Of a stretch of DNA of 13,268 nt, positions 7,067 to 13,268 are shown piece after piece. The translations under genes were made by a program, and so were the position numbers. The notes below the pieces were generated by a model, which had not been told where the DNA came from, ran no database searches, and saw only the letters and a list, made by a program, of their open reading frames with translations. Source of the stretch: SM1-73 sp964588305 (lineage in GTDB: Bacteria > Zixibacteria > MSB-5A5 > SM1-73); NCBI GenBank assembly GCA_964588305.1, contig CAZPOP010000045.1, positions 1 to 13,268 of the forward strand, read 5' to 3'. The first letter of the stretch is position 1. Each line of letters begins with the position of its first letter.

Positions 7067-7492
7067 TCAACTCAGAATTTTTTTCATGAAATAAATGCCT
7101 AAGGCCAGAGACAAAATGGACAAAAGTCGGGCAAGAGGAACCAGGGTGAAAGGGATGTTAAGAAGGCCGCTGGAAACGAAAAGGCTCAGGAGCTGGGCGA
7201 TGAACAAAACTGCAAAGGAAAAAGAAAAGAGAACCCACCCGTATGCCAACTCCCCCTCCCTCAAGAAGGATTTCACCTTCAATGAAGAAAAAAAGCAGAA
7301 AAGAATTCCCAAAAGAAGCAGAACATCCAAAGCTGTCGGCAGAAAGCCGGAGGTGGAATGTGTCCCAATTCTACCTGACGGGTCAGCAGATGCCCCCCCA
7401 GCAAGAAACAACATCAGGAAAGAAAACAAGAGCCATACTTTCAAGAGAACCTTTGACCTTTTCTTCCTCTTTATCGTTTTCATCGTTTTCAC
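7067..7492 (-). CDS. Small membrane protein of unknown function
   Basis: A 141 aa protein I do not recognise. It has a basic N-terminus (KRKKRSK), a hydrophobic segment at about 15-36 ending in AGGASA that could be a signal peptide or first membrane helix, a short polar stretch, then three hydrophobic segments (about 52-69, 84-105 and 113-135) and the basic end MKKILS. The first possible start is a GTG at 7492 and the next an ATG at 7483; neither has a good ribosome binding site, so the start is uncertain by three residues. It begins 25 bp after the DUF4388 gene stop and is probably co-transcribed and coupled to it. It may be the membrane partner of that protein. No catalytic motif is seen. 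Confidence 0.65.
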   Translation of the reverse strand: MKTMKTIKRKKRSKVLLKVWLLFSFLMLFLAGGASADPSGRIGTHSTSGFLPTALDVLLLLGILFCFFSSLKVKSFLREGELAYGWVLFSFSFAVLFIAQLLSLFVSSGLLNIPFTLVPLARLLSILSLALGIYFMKKILS

Positions 7493-7517
7493 AGAGCTTT
7501 TTTGTTTTTCTGCAATC

Positions 7518-8732
7518 TCACAATGCCTGCTTTAAAGTCCTGAACAGCTCCTCCTCCAGTTCATATTTCTTGGCGATTTCCCTCTCCTGAGAGGTGACTT
7601 GAGCCGACTCCCTTTTGATCTGTGCAATAATCTGTCTGGTCAGGTTCTCTCCCAGAGTCAGAGAGACGGACCTCAAGAATTGCATAAGCAGAGCATTCAT
7701 TCCGTTAATGAGTTTATGAAATCTAATCCGTTCTGGCACTCTCCCCAGGGAGTTTTTCAAATTCCCTATATTAAGGAAGTTTTCAGAGCTTACCAAACTG
7801 TCCAGAATAGGGTGATAAGTTTTCTTAAGGTAAAGAGAGTCACTCAGGATCCTCTTGGCGCCCTCCCCCAATTTCTGCGATACGACTTTCTCGATCATCT
7901 GATAGGAGAGAGCATATAATCCAACCACCATCTCAAGGAGAAGCTCTTCCTCCTCTTTTTGAGACCGTTGCAATCTTCTTTTCTCTCCCTCATCGACCAA
8001 CCCCAAAGTCAGCAGATTATATATGGCCTTGGACGTGATAAACTCACCCATCGAGCTTAATTCGAGTATCTCCGGAATCGTTCTTTCCCCATTAATCAAG
8101 AGAAGCGTTTGTACATCGTCCAAGCTCAAGCTCAGCGTACTCGATTTAATCTTGGGATCTGCCGACACCCTCAAACACAGGTCATCCCCAGGCAGAGACT
8201 TTTGCATCTGGTACCACTCATCGATTCTTCTGGTTCCCTCCATCACCATGTTCTGCGTATTAATCTGCGTGATGATTTGATCCGATGGAGGAAGTTTTTC
8301 TTCTGAGAAGGTGAATTCTCCCGAGGTCCAGCCAAAAAGGTTATATATTATCTCCTCGATCTGATATCTTAAGAATTCCCCTACTTCATCTCGACTCAAA
8401 AGCCCCATCTCAAAAAGCACCCTGCCCAGTCTCTTGTCAGAGACCTTTTGGAGACTGATAGCCCTCCCCATATCCGCTTTGGAGATTTTGCGTTTTCTTA
8501 AGATGAGTTTTCCCAAGAGTTCATCTTCGCTGCCAAAGGAGGTGGCGTAAGTTATGTTTCCCTTCAAGAAATAAATTTCCCTTTTTTGAACCTCTCCGGG
8601 AACAGACCCCTTGGGTCGGGAGACCGAAAGCATCCCGGTCTTCGCGGATGTGCTGATCAGCTGAAGAAGATCGGCCAACGAGACCGTCTTCAAATCGCCA
8701 CTCAGCCCTGCCTCTTTTATTTGGATGCTCAT
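7518..8732 (-). CDS. DUF4388 (PATAN) domain protein with internal MshEN-like repeats
   Basis: A 404 aa soluble protein. The N-terminus matches DUF4388/PATAN: GLSGDLKTVSLADLLQLIST (9-28), KTGMLSV (31-37), IYFLKGNITYATSF (53-66), and after an insertion EEIIYNLFGWTSGEFTF (126-142). Inserted between them are two 24-residue motifs at 72-95 and 101-124, separated by five residues, with the MshEN-like pattern xLGxxL...Q, notably RLG at 101-103 and Q at 95 and 124. Residues about 205-248 (IPEILELSSMGEFITSKAIY) look like the small winged-helix-like segment common in this family. Residues 250-404 are mostly helical and charged with no named domain. DUF4388 proteins are signalling or polarity adaptors in myxobacteria-like bacteria. 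The ATG at 8732 has only a weak GGAC upstream. It leads a two-gene unit with the small membrane protein. Confidence 0.82.
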   Translation of the reverse strand: MSIQIKEAGLSGDLKTVSLADLLQLISTSAKTGMLSVSRPKGSVPGEVQKREIYFLKGNITYATSFGSEDELLGKLILRKRKISKADMGRAISLQKVSDKRLGRVLFEMGLLSRDEVGEFLRYQIEEIIYNLFGWTSGEFTFSEEKLPPSDQIITQINTQNMVMEGTRRIDEWYQMQKSLPGDDLCLRVSADPKIKSSTLSLSLDDVQTLLLINGERTIPEILELSSMGEFITSKAIYNLLTLGLVDEGEKRRLQRSQKEEEELLLEMVVGLYALSYQMIEKVVSQKLGEGAKRILSDSLYLKKTYHPILDSLVSSENFLNIGNLKNSLGRVPERIRFHKLINGMNALLMQFLRSVSLTLGENLTRQIIAQIKRESAQVTSQEREIAKKYELEEELFRTLKQAL

Positions 8733-8781
8733 AGTTCTGTCCGGATTCTGTATCCGCAGGAAAAGATGCTTTGTGCCTCAG

Positions 8782-8819
8782 ACAGATTACGCCCTCTGTC
8801 GCCCAAATAGCCAGGCGAC
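8782..8819 (-). promoter_or_regulatory. Overlapping leader hairpins upstream of the DUF4388 gene
   Basis: About 50-90 bases before the DUF4388 start the minus strand can form GTCGCC/GGCGAC (8798-8819, ten-base loop) or ACAGA/TCTGT (8782-8799, eight-base loop). The two stems share two bases, so they compete. No known riboswitch consensus, including the c-di-GMP classes, was recognised. A regulatory leader is possible but not established. Confidence 0.3.
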
Positions 8820-8869
8820 TTCTTGCTTATCCACAACATATTAATCGGGAGAATTGGGCAGTTCTTAAG

Positions 8870-9017
8870 TGTCCGGTCATCAAAAGATGCTGGGCAGCGG
8901 TTTTTCGTCTTCTGGCAAGGACACACGAAAGTTCCCACGGGAAATCAAATGTCCGGGATGATTGCTATTGAGGAATGGACTCTTACGTGGCAAAAAACCG
9001 GTCAATGCCCGCCCTGA
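8870..9017 (+). mobile_element. Decayed IS21-family left end with istA N-terminal remnant
   Basis: TGTCCGG occurs at 8870-8876 and again at 8950-8956, like the repeated binding sites at IS21-family ends, which start with TG. Two bases after the second copy an ATG at 8958 opens MIAIEEWTLTWQ, resembling the usual IstA start (M-I-x-x-E-E-W). The frame stops at 9017 after 19 residues and nothing further matches IstA or IstB, so only a fragment remains. The right end was not found. The identification rests on this short similarity and the repeats and is tentative. Confidence 0.4.
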
Positions 9018-9586
9018 CTCAAAAAGTGCACAGGCTGGTTGCCTTCAATAAAACACGGCGGAGGACGATCTCAGAAATCTGAGCCTGATGAGCTATTTAA
9101 CGTCACCCTACTGGCTCCTTAGGAATTCGAGAAAAGCTGATCTCGGAGATGTGCATATTGCGCTTTTTGAACACATCTCTCTGAACTCCGTGGCGAATAC
9201 TTGTGAACCAGAGAGCTGACTTCTCCACTGAGCACCAAAGCCTGTAAGATTGTCTACGGAGGGAGACAGTCTCGGCAACTGCCCATCATTGCGAAGGACA
9301 TCCGGGTATTGCAGAAAGGAAGCTTGCCGCATGTAAGGTCACCTGCTGCCCGTCGGTCATCGTCACCGACAGGTAACATGGCAATTGGACAGGTGGGCCA
9401 GTAGTATACACAGAAGTCTTCGTTTCAGGATGGGGGCTCAGCCGGGGCTGATATCTCACCCAATAACCCAGAGAAATCAGAACCTATGCGAGAAACGCTA
9501 CGGAATACCTGTGTAAAGAAGTGACGGAGAATGCGGCAAGCTGGACGCCTGCCGCTGTCAGCCGGTTACCGAGTACCGACCACTTT
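9018..9586 (+). other. Hairpin-rich non-coding or decayed block
   Basis: These 569 bp have no credible gene on either strand; the longest frames are short and scattered. The stretch is rich in perfect short inverted repeats: CTCAGA/TCTGAG (9070-9083), GAGATGTG/CACATCTC (9146-9179), TGTCT/AGACA (9251-9268), GTCGGT/ACCGAC (9352-9370), CAGCC/GGCTG (9439-9450) and GCGGCA/TGCCGC (9533-9555). This suggests a structured RNA or the remains of a retroelement such as the 5' domain of a group II intron. No reverse transcriptase and no domain V-like hairpin were seen. Strand is unknown; plus is given because the adjoining IS relic reads that way. Confidence 0.35.
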
Positions 9587-10210
9587 TCACTTGGAGCTGA
9601 CCTTCTTGGCTTCTTTGATCACTCCATATACTCCATCGTCTAAGTCGGAGAAAAGTTTAAGATACTTATACCTTTGTCCTGAGTCCGCTTCCACTGCCTG
9701 CTTGTCAACCGATGCTAGGAGCACTCTGCCGAATATGATCACCTGCTCCCCGTATTTCTTTGTCCAGTCCAAAGAGCACTCCAAATGCGCCTTACACTCT
9801 ACGATACGAGGGGTGGATAGCTTGATAGACTTGACCGGTGTTAGGCCCGCCTTCTCGATCCGCTGATTTTCCTCAGTCTCCATCTCCGACATATTCCATA
9901 TCTTCTTGGCCAATTCCGCTCCCGGGACGTTAACCACGAACTCTCCGGTGGATAGGATGTTCTTAGCCGTGGGTTGGCTCATGTTGCAGCCGAATCCGAC
10001 TACAGCCGGGCGGGACGCGAAGATGGATATCCAGTTCTGGGAAGCCAGACTGGCAACCTTTTCCCTATTGACGGAGGTGATCAAGACCACCTGGCCTACC
10101 AAAGGAAAACGGAGACGGGGCCGATCTTTGGGATCACCCAATAAAGGAAAAGAATCAACGCTTCTCAAACCGCCCAAGTCGAAATCGATCTTCTCTGTTT
10201 TCTTCTTCAT
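9587..10210 (-). CDS. Flavin reductase-like FMN-binding protein
   Basis: A 207 aa protein of the flavin reductase (RutF-like, FMN-binding split barrel) family. Such proteins bind FMN and either reduce it for a partner oxygenase or act as stand-alone flavoproteins. Seen: the N-terminal strand FPLVGQVVLITSVN (35-48), NWISIFASRPAVVGFGC (59-75), then the family-typical NILSTGEFVVNVPG (84-97), RIVECKAHLEC (135-145) and VIIFGRVLLASVD (157-169). The length is normal. The ATG at 10210 is chosen because AAGGAG lies five bases before it; a GTG two codons earlier abuts that site. It has its own promoter about 160 bp upstream and is a single-gene unit without obvious link to the motility genes. Its redox partner is not in the window. 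Confidence 0.88.
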   Translation of the reverse strand: MKKKTEKIDFDLGGLRSVDSFPLLGDPKDRPRLRFPLVGQVVLITSVNREKVASLASQNWISIFASRPAVVGFGCNMSQPTAKNILSTGEFVVNVPGAELAKKIWNMSEMETEENQRIEKAGLTPVKSIKLSTPRIVECKAHLECSLDWTKKYGEQVIIFGRVLLASVDKQAVEADSGQRYKYLKLFSDLDDGVYGVIKEAKKVSSK

Positions 10211-10350
10211 TTGCACTCCTTCTCTTTTTTTCTTCAGGACCGAACTGGTGCGTCTGTCCTAGTGCTCAAGCTTTTGTCACTCGTGGTCAACTTTTGCTCG
10301 CCGACAAGAGAGGACTTTCTCTGTGGGATTTTTTTGTAGTTTTCTAAAAA

Positions 10351-10363
10351 GAACTGTAAGTTC
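10351..10363 (-). promoter_or_regulatory. Inverted repeat at the flavin reductase transcription start
   Basis: GAACT-TAC-AGTTC on the minus strand is a perfect 5 bp inverted repeat that begins about two bases after the expected start of transcription from the promoter at 10372-10400. The position suits a repressor operator, or a small 5' stem in the mRNA. No regulator is identified. Confidence 0.3.
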
Positions 10364-10371
10364 GATTGAGA

Positions 10372-10400
10372 AAGATATATCGCTTTCCCCGTTATGTCAA
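10372..10400 (-). promoter_or_regulatory. Housekeeping-type promoter for the flavin reductase gene
   Basis: On the minus strand TTGACA (10395-10400, perfect -35) is followed by a 17-base spacer and TATCTT (10372-10377, -10). This would give a leader of about 150 bases before the ATG at 10210. It is the best promoter match in the window. Confidence 0.7.
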
Positions 10401-10684
10401 CAAAAATCTCAAAATAAACTTCCGTCTGGATCCCAGGGCGAAAATGCGGGCTCAATACGGGCATTTGGAAATTTGCACTTCGTTTTTATACGAGAGGTTC
10501 CCCCTCATATATTTGCACGAAAAGGCGTTCATATCTTTCTATTGGCTAGTTAGGGGAAAGGGTAAAACCCCCTCAAAACAAGGCAAAAGCAAGTCTGCGT
10601 ATAAGAGATCGATTAGCCTTCTTGTGGTAATGTCCACCCCGGTGTGTTTGTTTACTCTTTGTTTCTGTAACCGTGGTGTACGAG
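10401..10684 (-). other. Gene-free stretch after the HD-GYP gene
   Basis: With the leader below it, this makes a 474 bp gap without a gene. It contains an imperfect stem AGGGG/CCCCT at 10552-10573 that lacks a T-run, so it is a weak terminator candidate for the HD-GYP gene. It also has ATTTGCAC twice, at 10471 and 10511, exactly 40 bp apart. Nothing else is recognised. Confidence 0.3.
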
Positions 10685-12295
10685 TCAGAACCCCTCTTTG
10701 ATTTCCAATTTACTTCTGTCGATTTTTCCTTGCTCCCAGGCTCCCACAAAGATTTCTGCCACTTTTGGATCAAACTGCGTACCGGAGCAATCCTTGATCT
10801 CGTTGATGGCCAGCTCAAAGCCTTTACTCTTTCGATAGGGTCTGTCTGAGGTGATGGCGTCGAAAGTGTCAACTACTGCCATCAGGCGTCCCTGGATGGG
10901 TATATCTTCCCCGCCCAACCCATAGGGATAACCTTTCCCGTCAAATCTTTCGTGATGATAAAGAACATAAGGGAGGGCAGGTTTCAAAAAGGAGATCCCT
11001 TCCAATATCTTTGCTCCACAGGCCGGGTGCTGTTTCATGATCTCAAACTCCTCTTGAGTCAGAGCCTCGGGCTTATTCAGTATGGCGTCTGGAACCCCTA
11101 TTTTACCGATATCGTGCAATATCCCTCCCATCCTCACTTCCCACAGCTTATCCTCACTCCATCCCATCTGCCTGGCGATAAGCACCGCCATGTACCAGAC
11201 CCTTTCGGTATGCCCCCGGGTGTAGATGTCTCGCGCTTCGACTGCATTGGCCAAAGCGGTAAGGGTCTCCATGTAAGAATCCCTCAACTCCTCATACAAG
11301 GTGGAATTCTCGATGGCTGAGGCGGCCTTGGAGGCAATGATGGAAAGGGAATGCAGCTGCCCGGTGGTGAACGGAGATAGGTGACGATCGGCCCGGATGA
11401 GGGTCAGAATTCCTATCACTTTCCCTTTGGCCATCAAAGGATGGATGACGGCTGATCTTATCTCTTCCTTGAACCCCGAGGAGAGGAAACGGTCTTCGAT
11501 CTGGTCTTTATCGAAAATTCGGGGCTTGGCATTTTCTATCACCCATCTGGAGATGGAATCGTCGCCACTCAAAAAGCCACTTTTCAACATCTGCGGAGCC
11601 ACTCCCAGAGATGCTTTGGGGATCAGGTTCTTTGTTTTTTCATCCAAGAGGAGAACCCAGGCCATGTCGGCCTCCAGCTCTTTGATGGCCGTCTCCAGAA
11701 TCAAATTCAAAAGAAAATCCAGTCGAATGGTGGAACCCATGGCTTCACTGATTCTGTAAAGGGAGACCGTTTCCTTTAAATTTATGTTTTCTCGAAAAAG
11801 CTTTTGCTTCTCCAGCCCTCTTTTTACCACCGCCCTCAAGGTATCCATGGAAAAGGGCTTGATCAGGTAGTCATAGGCTCCCGACTTCAAGACAGCCACG
11901 GCGTTCTCTATGGTGGGACGGCCGGTCATCAGAACCACAACCGCATCCGGATGGAGCTCCATGGTTTTGTTGAGCACGTCCACGCCTGATTTTTCACCCA
12001 TGATCAGATCGGTCAAAACGAAGTCCACGGCCTCTCTCTCCAGAATTTCCATGGCCAACTTGGGGTCACAGGCGGTCTGCAAGCGGTAGTCTGGATTCGC
12101 CAGCATCTCCCTTATGACTTCACATATATACTCTTCATCATCAACCACCAAAATATGTGAAGGACTTCCAGAGGTCGACTTCCAGAGATCTCCTTCCATC
12201 ACATGCCTCTTGGTCTGTCGACCTTCGGTCCGGGTTGCCTGCCCGGTCGCGGAATTTCTGGCTAAGAAAAGTTGGTGATCGGATTTACTACTCAT
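10685..12295 (-). CDS. REC-GAF-HD-GYP response regulator (likely c-di-GMP phosphodiesterase)
   Basis: A 536 aa cytoplasmic protein. Receiver domain at about 47-163: acidic pair D52-D53, phospho-acceptor D96 in VLTDL, T124 and K146 in LIKP, all intact. GAF-like sensor at about 175-333. HD-GYP at about 340-533: GHTERV (361-366), HD pair H394-D395 in GGILHDIGKIGVPD, the defining HHERFDGKGYP (447-457) and VVDTFDAITSDRPYR (474-488). HD-GYP proteins with these residues usually hydrolyse c-di-GMP, so phosphorylation may control turnover. No cognate histidine kinase is in the window. Two starts are plausible: ATG 12295 with AGGGGG just upstream, and ATG 12199 with AGAGG six bases upstream and only 14 residues before the REC domain. 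The first is listed because a TATAAT box sits right before it. Confidence 0.93.
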   Translation of the reverse strand: MSSKSDHQLFLARNSATGQATRTEGRQTKRHVMEGDLWKSTSGSPSHILVVDDEEYICEVIREMLANPDYRLQTACDPKLAMEILEREAVDFVLTDLIMGEKSGVDVLNKTMELHPDAVVVLMTGRPTIENAVAVLKSGAYDYLIKPFSMDTLRAVVKRGLEKQKLFRENINLKETVSLYRISEAMGSTIRLDFLLNLILETAIKELEADMAWVLLLDEKTKNLIPKASLGVAPQMLKSGFLSGDDSISRWVIENAKPRIFDKDQIEDRFLSSGFKEEIRSAVIHPLMAKGKVIGILTLIRADRHLSPFTTGQLHSLSIIASKAASAIENSTLYEELRDSYMETLTALANAVEARDIYTRGHTERVWYMAVLIARQMGWSEDKLWEVRMGGILHDIGKIGVPDAILNKPEALTQEEFEIMKQHPACGAKILEGISFLKPALPYVLYHHERFDGKGYPYGLGGEDIPIQGRLMAVVDTFDAITSDRPYRKSKGFELAINEIKDCSGTQFDPKVAEIFVGAWEQGKIDRSKLEIKEGF

Positions 12296-12312
12296 CTGCC
12301 CCCTTAGAATAG

Positions 12313-12318
12313 ATTATA
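12313..12318 (-). promoter_or_regulatory. Possible -10 box for the HD-GYP gene
   Basis: A perfect TATAAT on the minus strand ends 17 bases before the ATG at 12295. No good -35 element was found at 16-18 bases spacing, so the promoter would need an activator or another sigma factor, or the match is chance. Confidence 0.35.
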
Positions 12319-12373
12319 GAAGTCTAAAAGATAGAACCCGGAAAGGTGCGAATTTACTAGATTTCGCCTCCCC

Positions 12374-12506
12374 CAAGTTTCAAAATTCTTATCGGCGTGG
12401 GATTGGCGGAAATTGAATTTTGCCATGTTCTTCTTTTGCACAAAAATCTTTGAACGCAAGTTTCAAGAGAAAAAAATTCGTTTGCCAGAAGTCGCTTTCG
12501 CCAATC
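12374..12506. repeat. Paired direct and inverted repeats upstream of the HD-GYP gene
   Basis: CAAGTTTCAA occurs at 12374-12383 and 12457-12466. GATTGGCG (12401-12408) is inverted as CGCCAATC (12499-12506). The repeats interleave within the 298 bp region upstream of the HD-GYP gene. They may be regulator sites or chance. Confidence 0.25.
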
Positions 12507-12593
12507 GTACTTCTCGAGGTTGGCTTGGAGGCAGCAGTCAGGATGTTCACCAAGGCCGATGAAGATTGAGGGAAAAGGAGAGTTTGTAGCAGG

Positions 12594-13268
12594 CTAGAGT
12601 TTTATGCGAATGCTTGGATACAGAATTTCCAGGGGTTTGCAGAAATCCCCAACTTTCTGACTAAACAAAGAGGCAAAATCCGGAATGGAAAGGCCGATCC
12701 CCCCATAGAATTCCCTTTCGGGTTGAACTCCCGAACGGGTAGCACTGTAGCCGATTCCGAAGCACATGAGTTTTTTGGGAAAGAAAAGCTTCGTGCGGTA
12801 TGTGAACCAGTAGATGAAATTGTCAAACTCCTCGTAGGTCTGGGCGAAGACCGTTTGATTTTCAGAAAAGATGTTTTTCTTCCAGCTTATCTTGAAGTCA
12901 AAATCATTTAGCCAGGTGTTCTGCTTCTTGGCGACTGCCAGCCCCACTCCCAGGTAATCGAAAATCAGATCGGAGACGCCCAGCCCCTGATCCGGATTGT
13001 AAGCGTCTATAGGATACTCCACCAGAGTGAGAATCAGGGAGGATTGGCAAACGGAAAGAGTCCGGCTGGTCTTGGGAGAGAAGCCCGACCATTCATAGGC
13101 CGAGTTCAGGAATTGAGTCATCTTATATCCCCACATAAAATGACTCAGCTCATCGGTCTGAGCCAGACCATCCCCTTTCCAATCATCCTTCAAGTGAAAT
13201 CTGCCCTTTGATTGTCCCCAGGTACTCATTGCCTCCCGGAAACCTGCGGTTATGGCCACCACGTTCAA
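12594..13268 (-). CDS. DUF2279-like envelope protein (5' end beyond the window)
   Basis: The last 224 codons of a gene whose start lies past the right edge. The first visible codon happens to be TTG and is not taken as the start. Family signals of DUF2279 (YfiM-like predicted periplasmic or outer-membrane proteins): FHLKDDW (about 24-30), DELSHFMWGY (about 39-48), YEWSGFSPK (about 58-66), then DAYNPDQGLGVSDLIFDYLGVGLAV (about 88-112, key D, G and D residues). The C-terminal half is rich in aromatic residues in alternating strands (such as FIYWFTYRTKLFF), suggesting a beta-rich membrane-associated part. No signal peptide can be judged because the N-terminus is missing. It is 298 bp upstream of the HD-GYP gene, and no shared function is evident. 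Confidence 0.72.
   Translation of the reverse strand: MNVVAITAGFREAMSTWGQSKGRFHLKDDWKGDGLAQTDELSHFMWGYKMTQFLNSAYEWSGFSPKTSRTLSVCQSSLILTLVEYPIDAYNPDQGLGVSDLIFDYLGVGLAVAKKQNTWLNDFDFKISWKKNIFSENQTVFAQTYEEFDNFIYWFTYRTKLFFPKKLMCFGIGYSATRSGVQPEREFYGGIGLSIPDFASLFSQKVGDFCKPLEILYPSIRIKL

Noticed and set aside
8782..8819. c-di-GMP riboswitch upstream of the DUF4388 gene
   Set aside because: The conserved class I and class II core sequences are not present, despite the attractive biological context.
9108..9332. Minus-strand open frame of 74 codons in the decayed block
   Set aside because: No family resemblance and no ribosome binding site; it overlaps several inverted repeats and looks non-coding.
10234..10464. 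Minus-strand open frame of 76 codons upstream of the flavin reductase
   Set aside because: It spans the TTGACA/TATCTT promoter and its leader, and the translation resembles no protein family.
10209..10518. Three copies of ATTTGCAC (10209, 10471, 10511) as an operator array
   Set aside because: An 8-mer in AT-rich sequence with irregular spacing, one copy overlapping a start codon; too weak to claim.
1..13268. tRNA, rRNA, tmRNA, RNase P RNA or CRISPR array
   Set aside because: I looked for a tRNA T-loop consensus, RNase P and tmRNA core sequences and regularly spaced repeats and found none.

Overview
The window looks like a chromosomal segment from an uncultivated didermic (Gram-negative type) bacterium of intermediate GC content. 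It encodes type IV pilus motor ATPases, an MglA-type small GTPase, several Roadblock/LC7 proteins, a DUF4388 (PATAN) protein, an HD-GYP response regulator and a DUF2279-like envelope protein. This mix is common in myxobacteria and other deltaproteobacteria and in FCB-group or candidate phyla. No marker gene is present, so the phylum cannot be fixed from the window. Every confident gene is on the minus strand, so transcription runs from high to low coordinates.

Layout in transcription order. At 13268-12594 is the 3' part of a DUF2279-like protein. At 12295-10685 is a REC-GAF-HD-GYP response regulator with a possible promoter just upstream. At 10210-9587 is a flavin reductase-like flavoprotein with its own near-consensus promoter. 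From 9586 to 8733 there is no intact gene: the block holds a decayed IS21-like left end on the plus strand and about 570 bp of hairpin-rich non-coding sequence. At 8732-7518 is a DUF4388 protein, followed 25 bp later by a small membrane protein (7492-7067). After a 388 bp gap comes a tight five-gene run at 6678-2880: TPR-Roadblock, membrane-anchored Roadblock, stand-alone Roadblock, MglA GTPase with a long C-terminal tail, and MglB-like Roadblock. Gaps in this run are 1 to 16 bp. PilB (2636-942) and the start of PilT (644-1, cut by the window edge) follow.

How the genes may work together. In Myxococcus and Thermus, MglA is a polarity GTPase whose GAP is the Roadblock protein MglB; in Myxococcus it controls which pole has active type IV pili. 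Here the GTPase, four structurally different Roadblock proteins and the extension (PilB) and retraction (PilT) motors are adjacent, so a membrane-linked polarity or motor-control module is a natural reading. Two proteins, PilB and the DUF4388 protein, carry tandem motifs resembling the c-di-GMP-binding MshEN domain. The HD-GYP protein is a likely c-di-GMP phosphodiesterase, so a second-messenger layer is plausible but inferred.

The most unusual points are the Roadblock expansion with different anchors (TPR, transmembrane, none), and the MglA C-terminal extension: about 160 residues of acidic low-complexity tail ending in a basic-aromatic amphipathic segment that could bind membrane.
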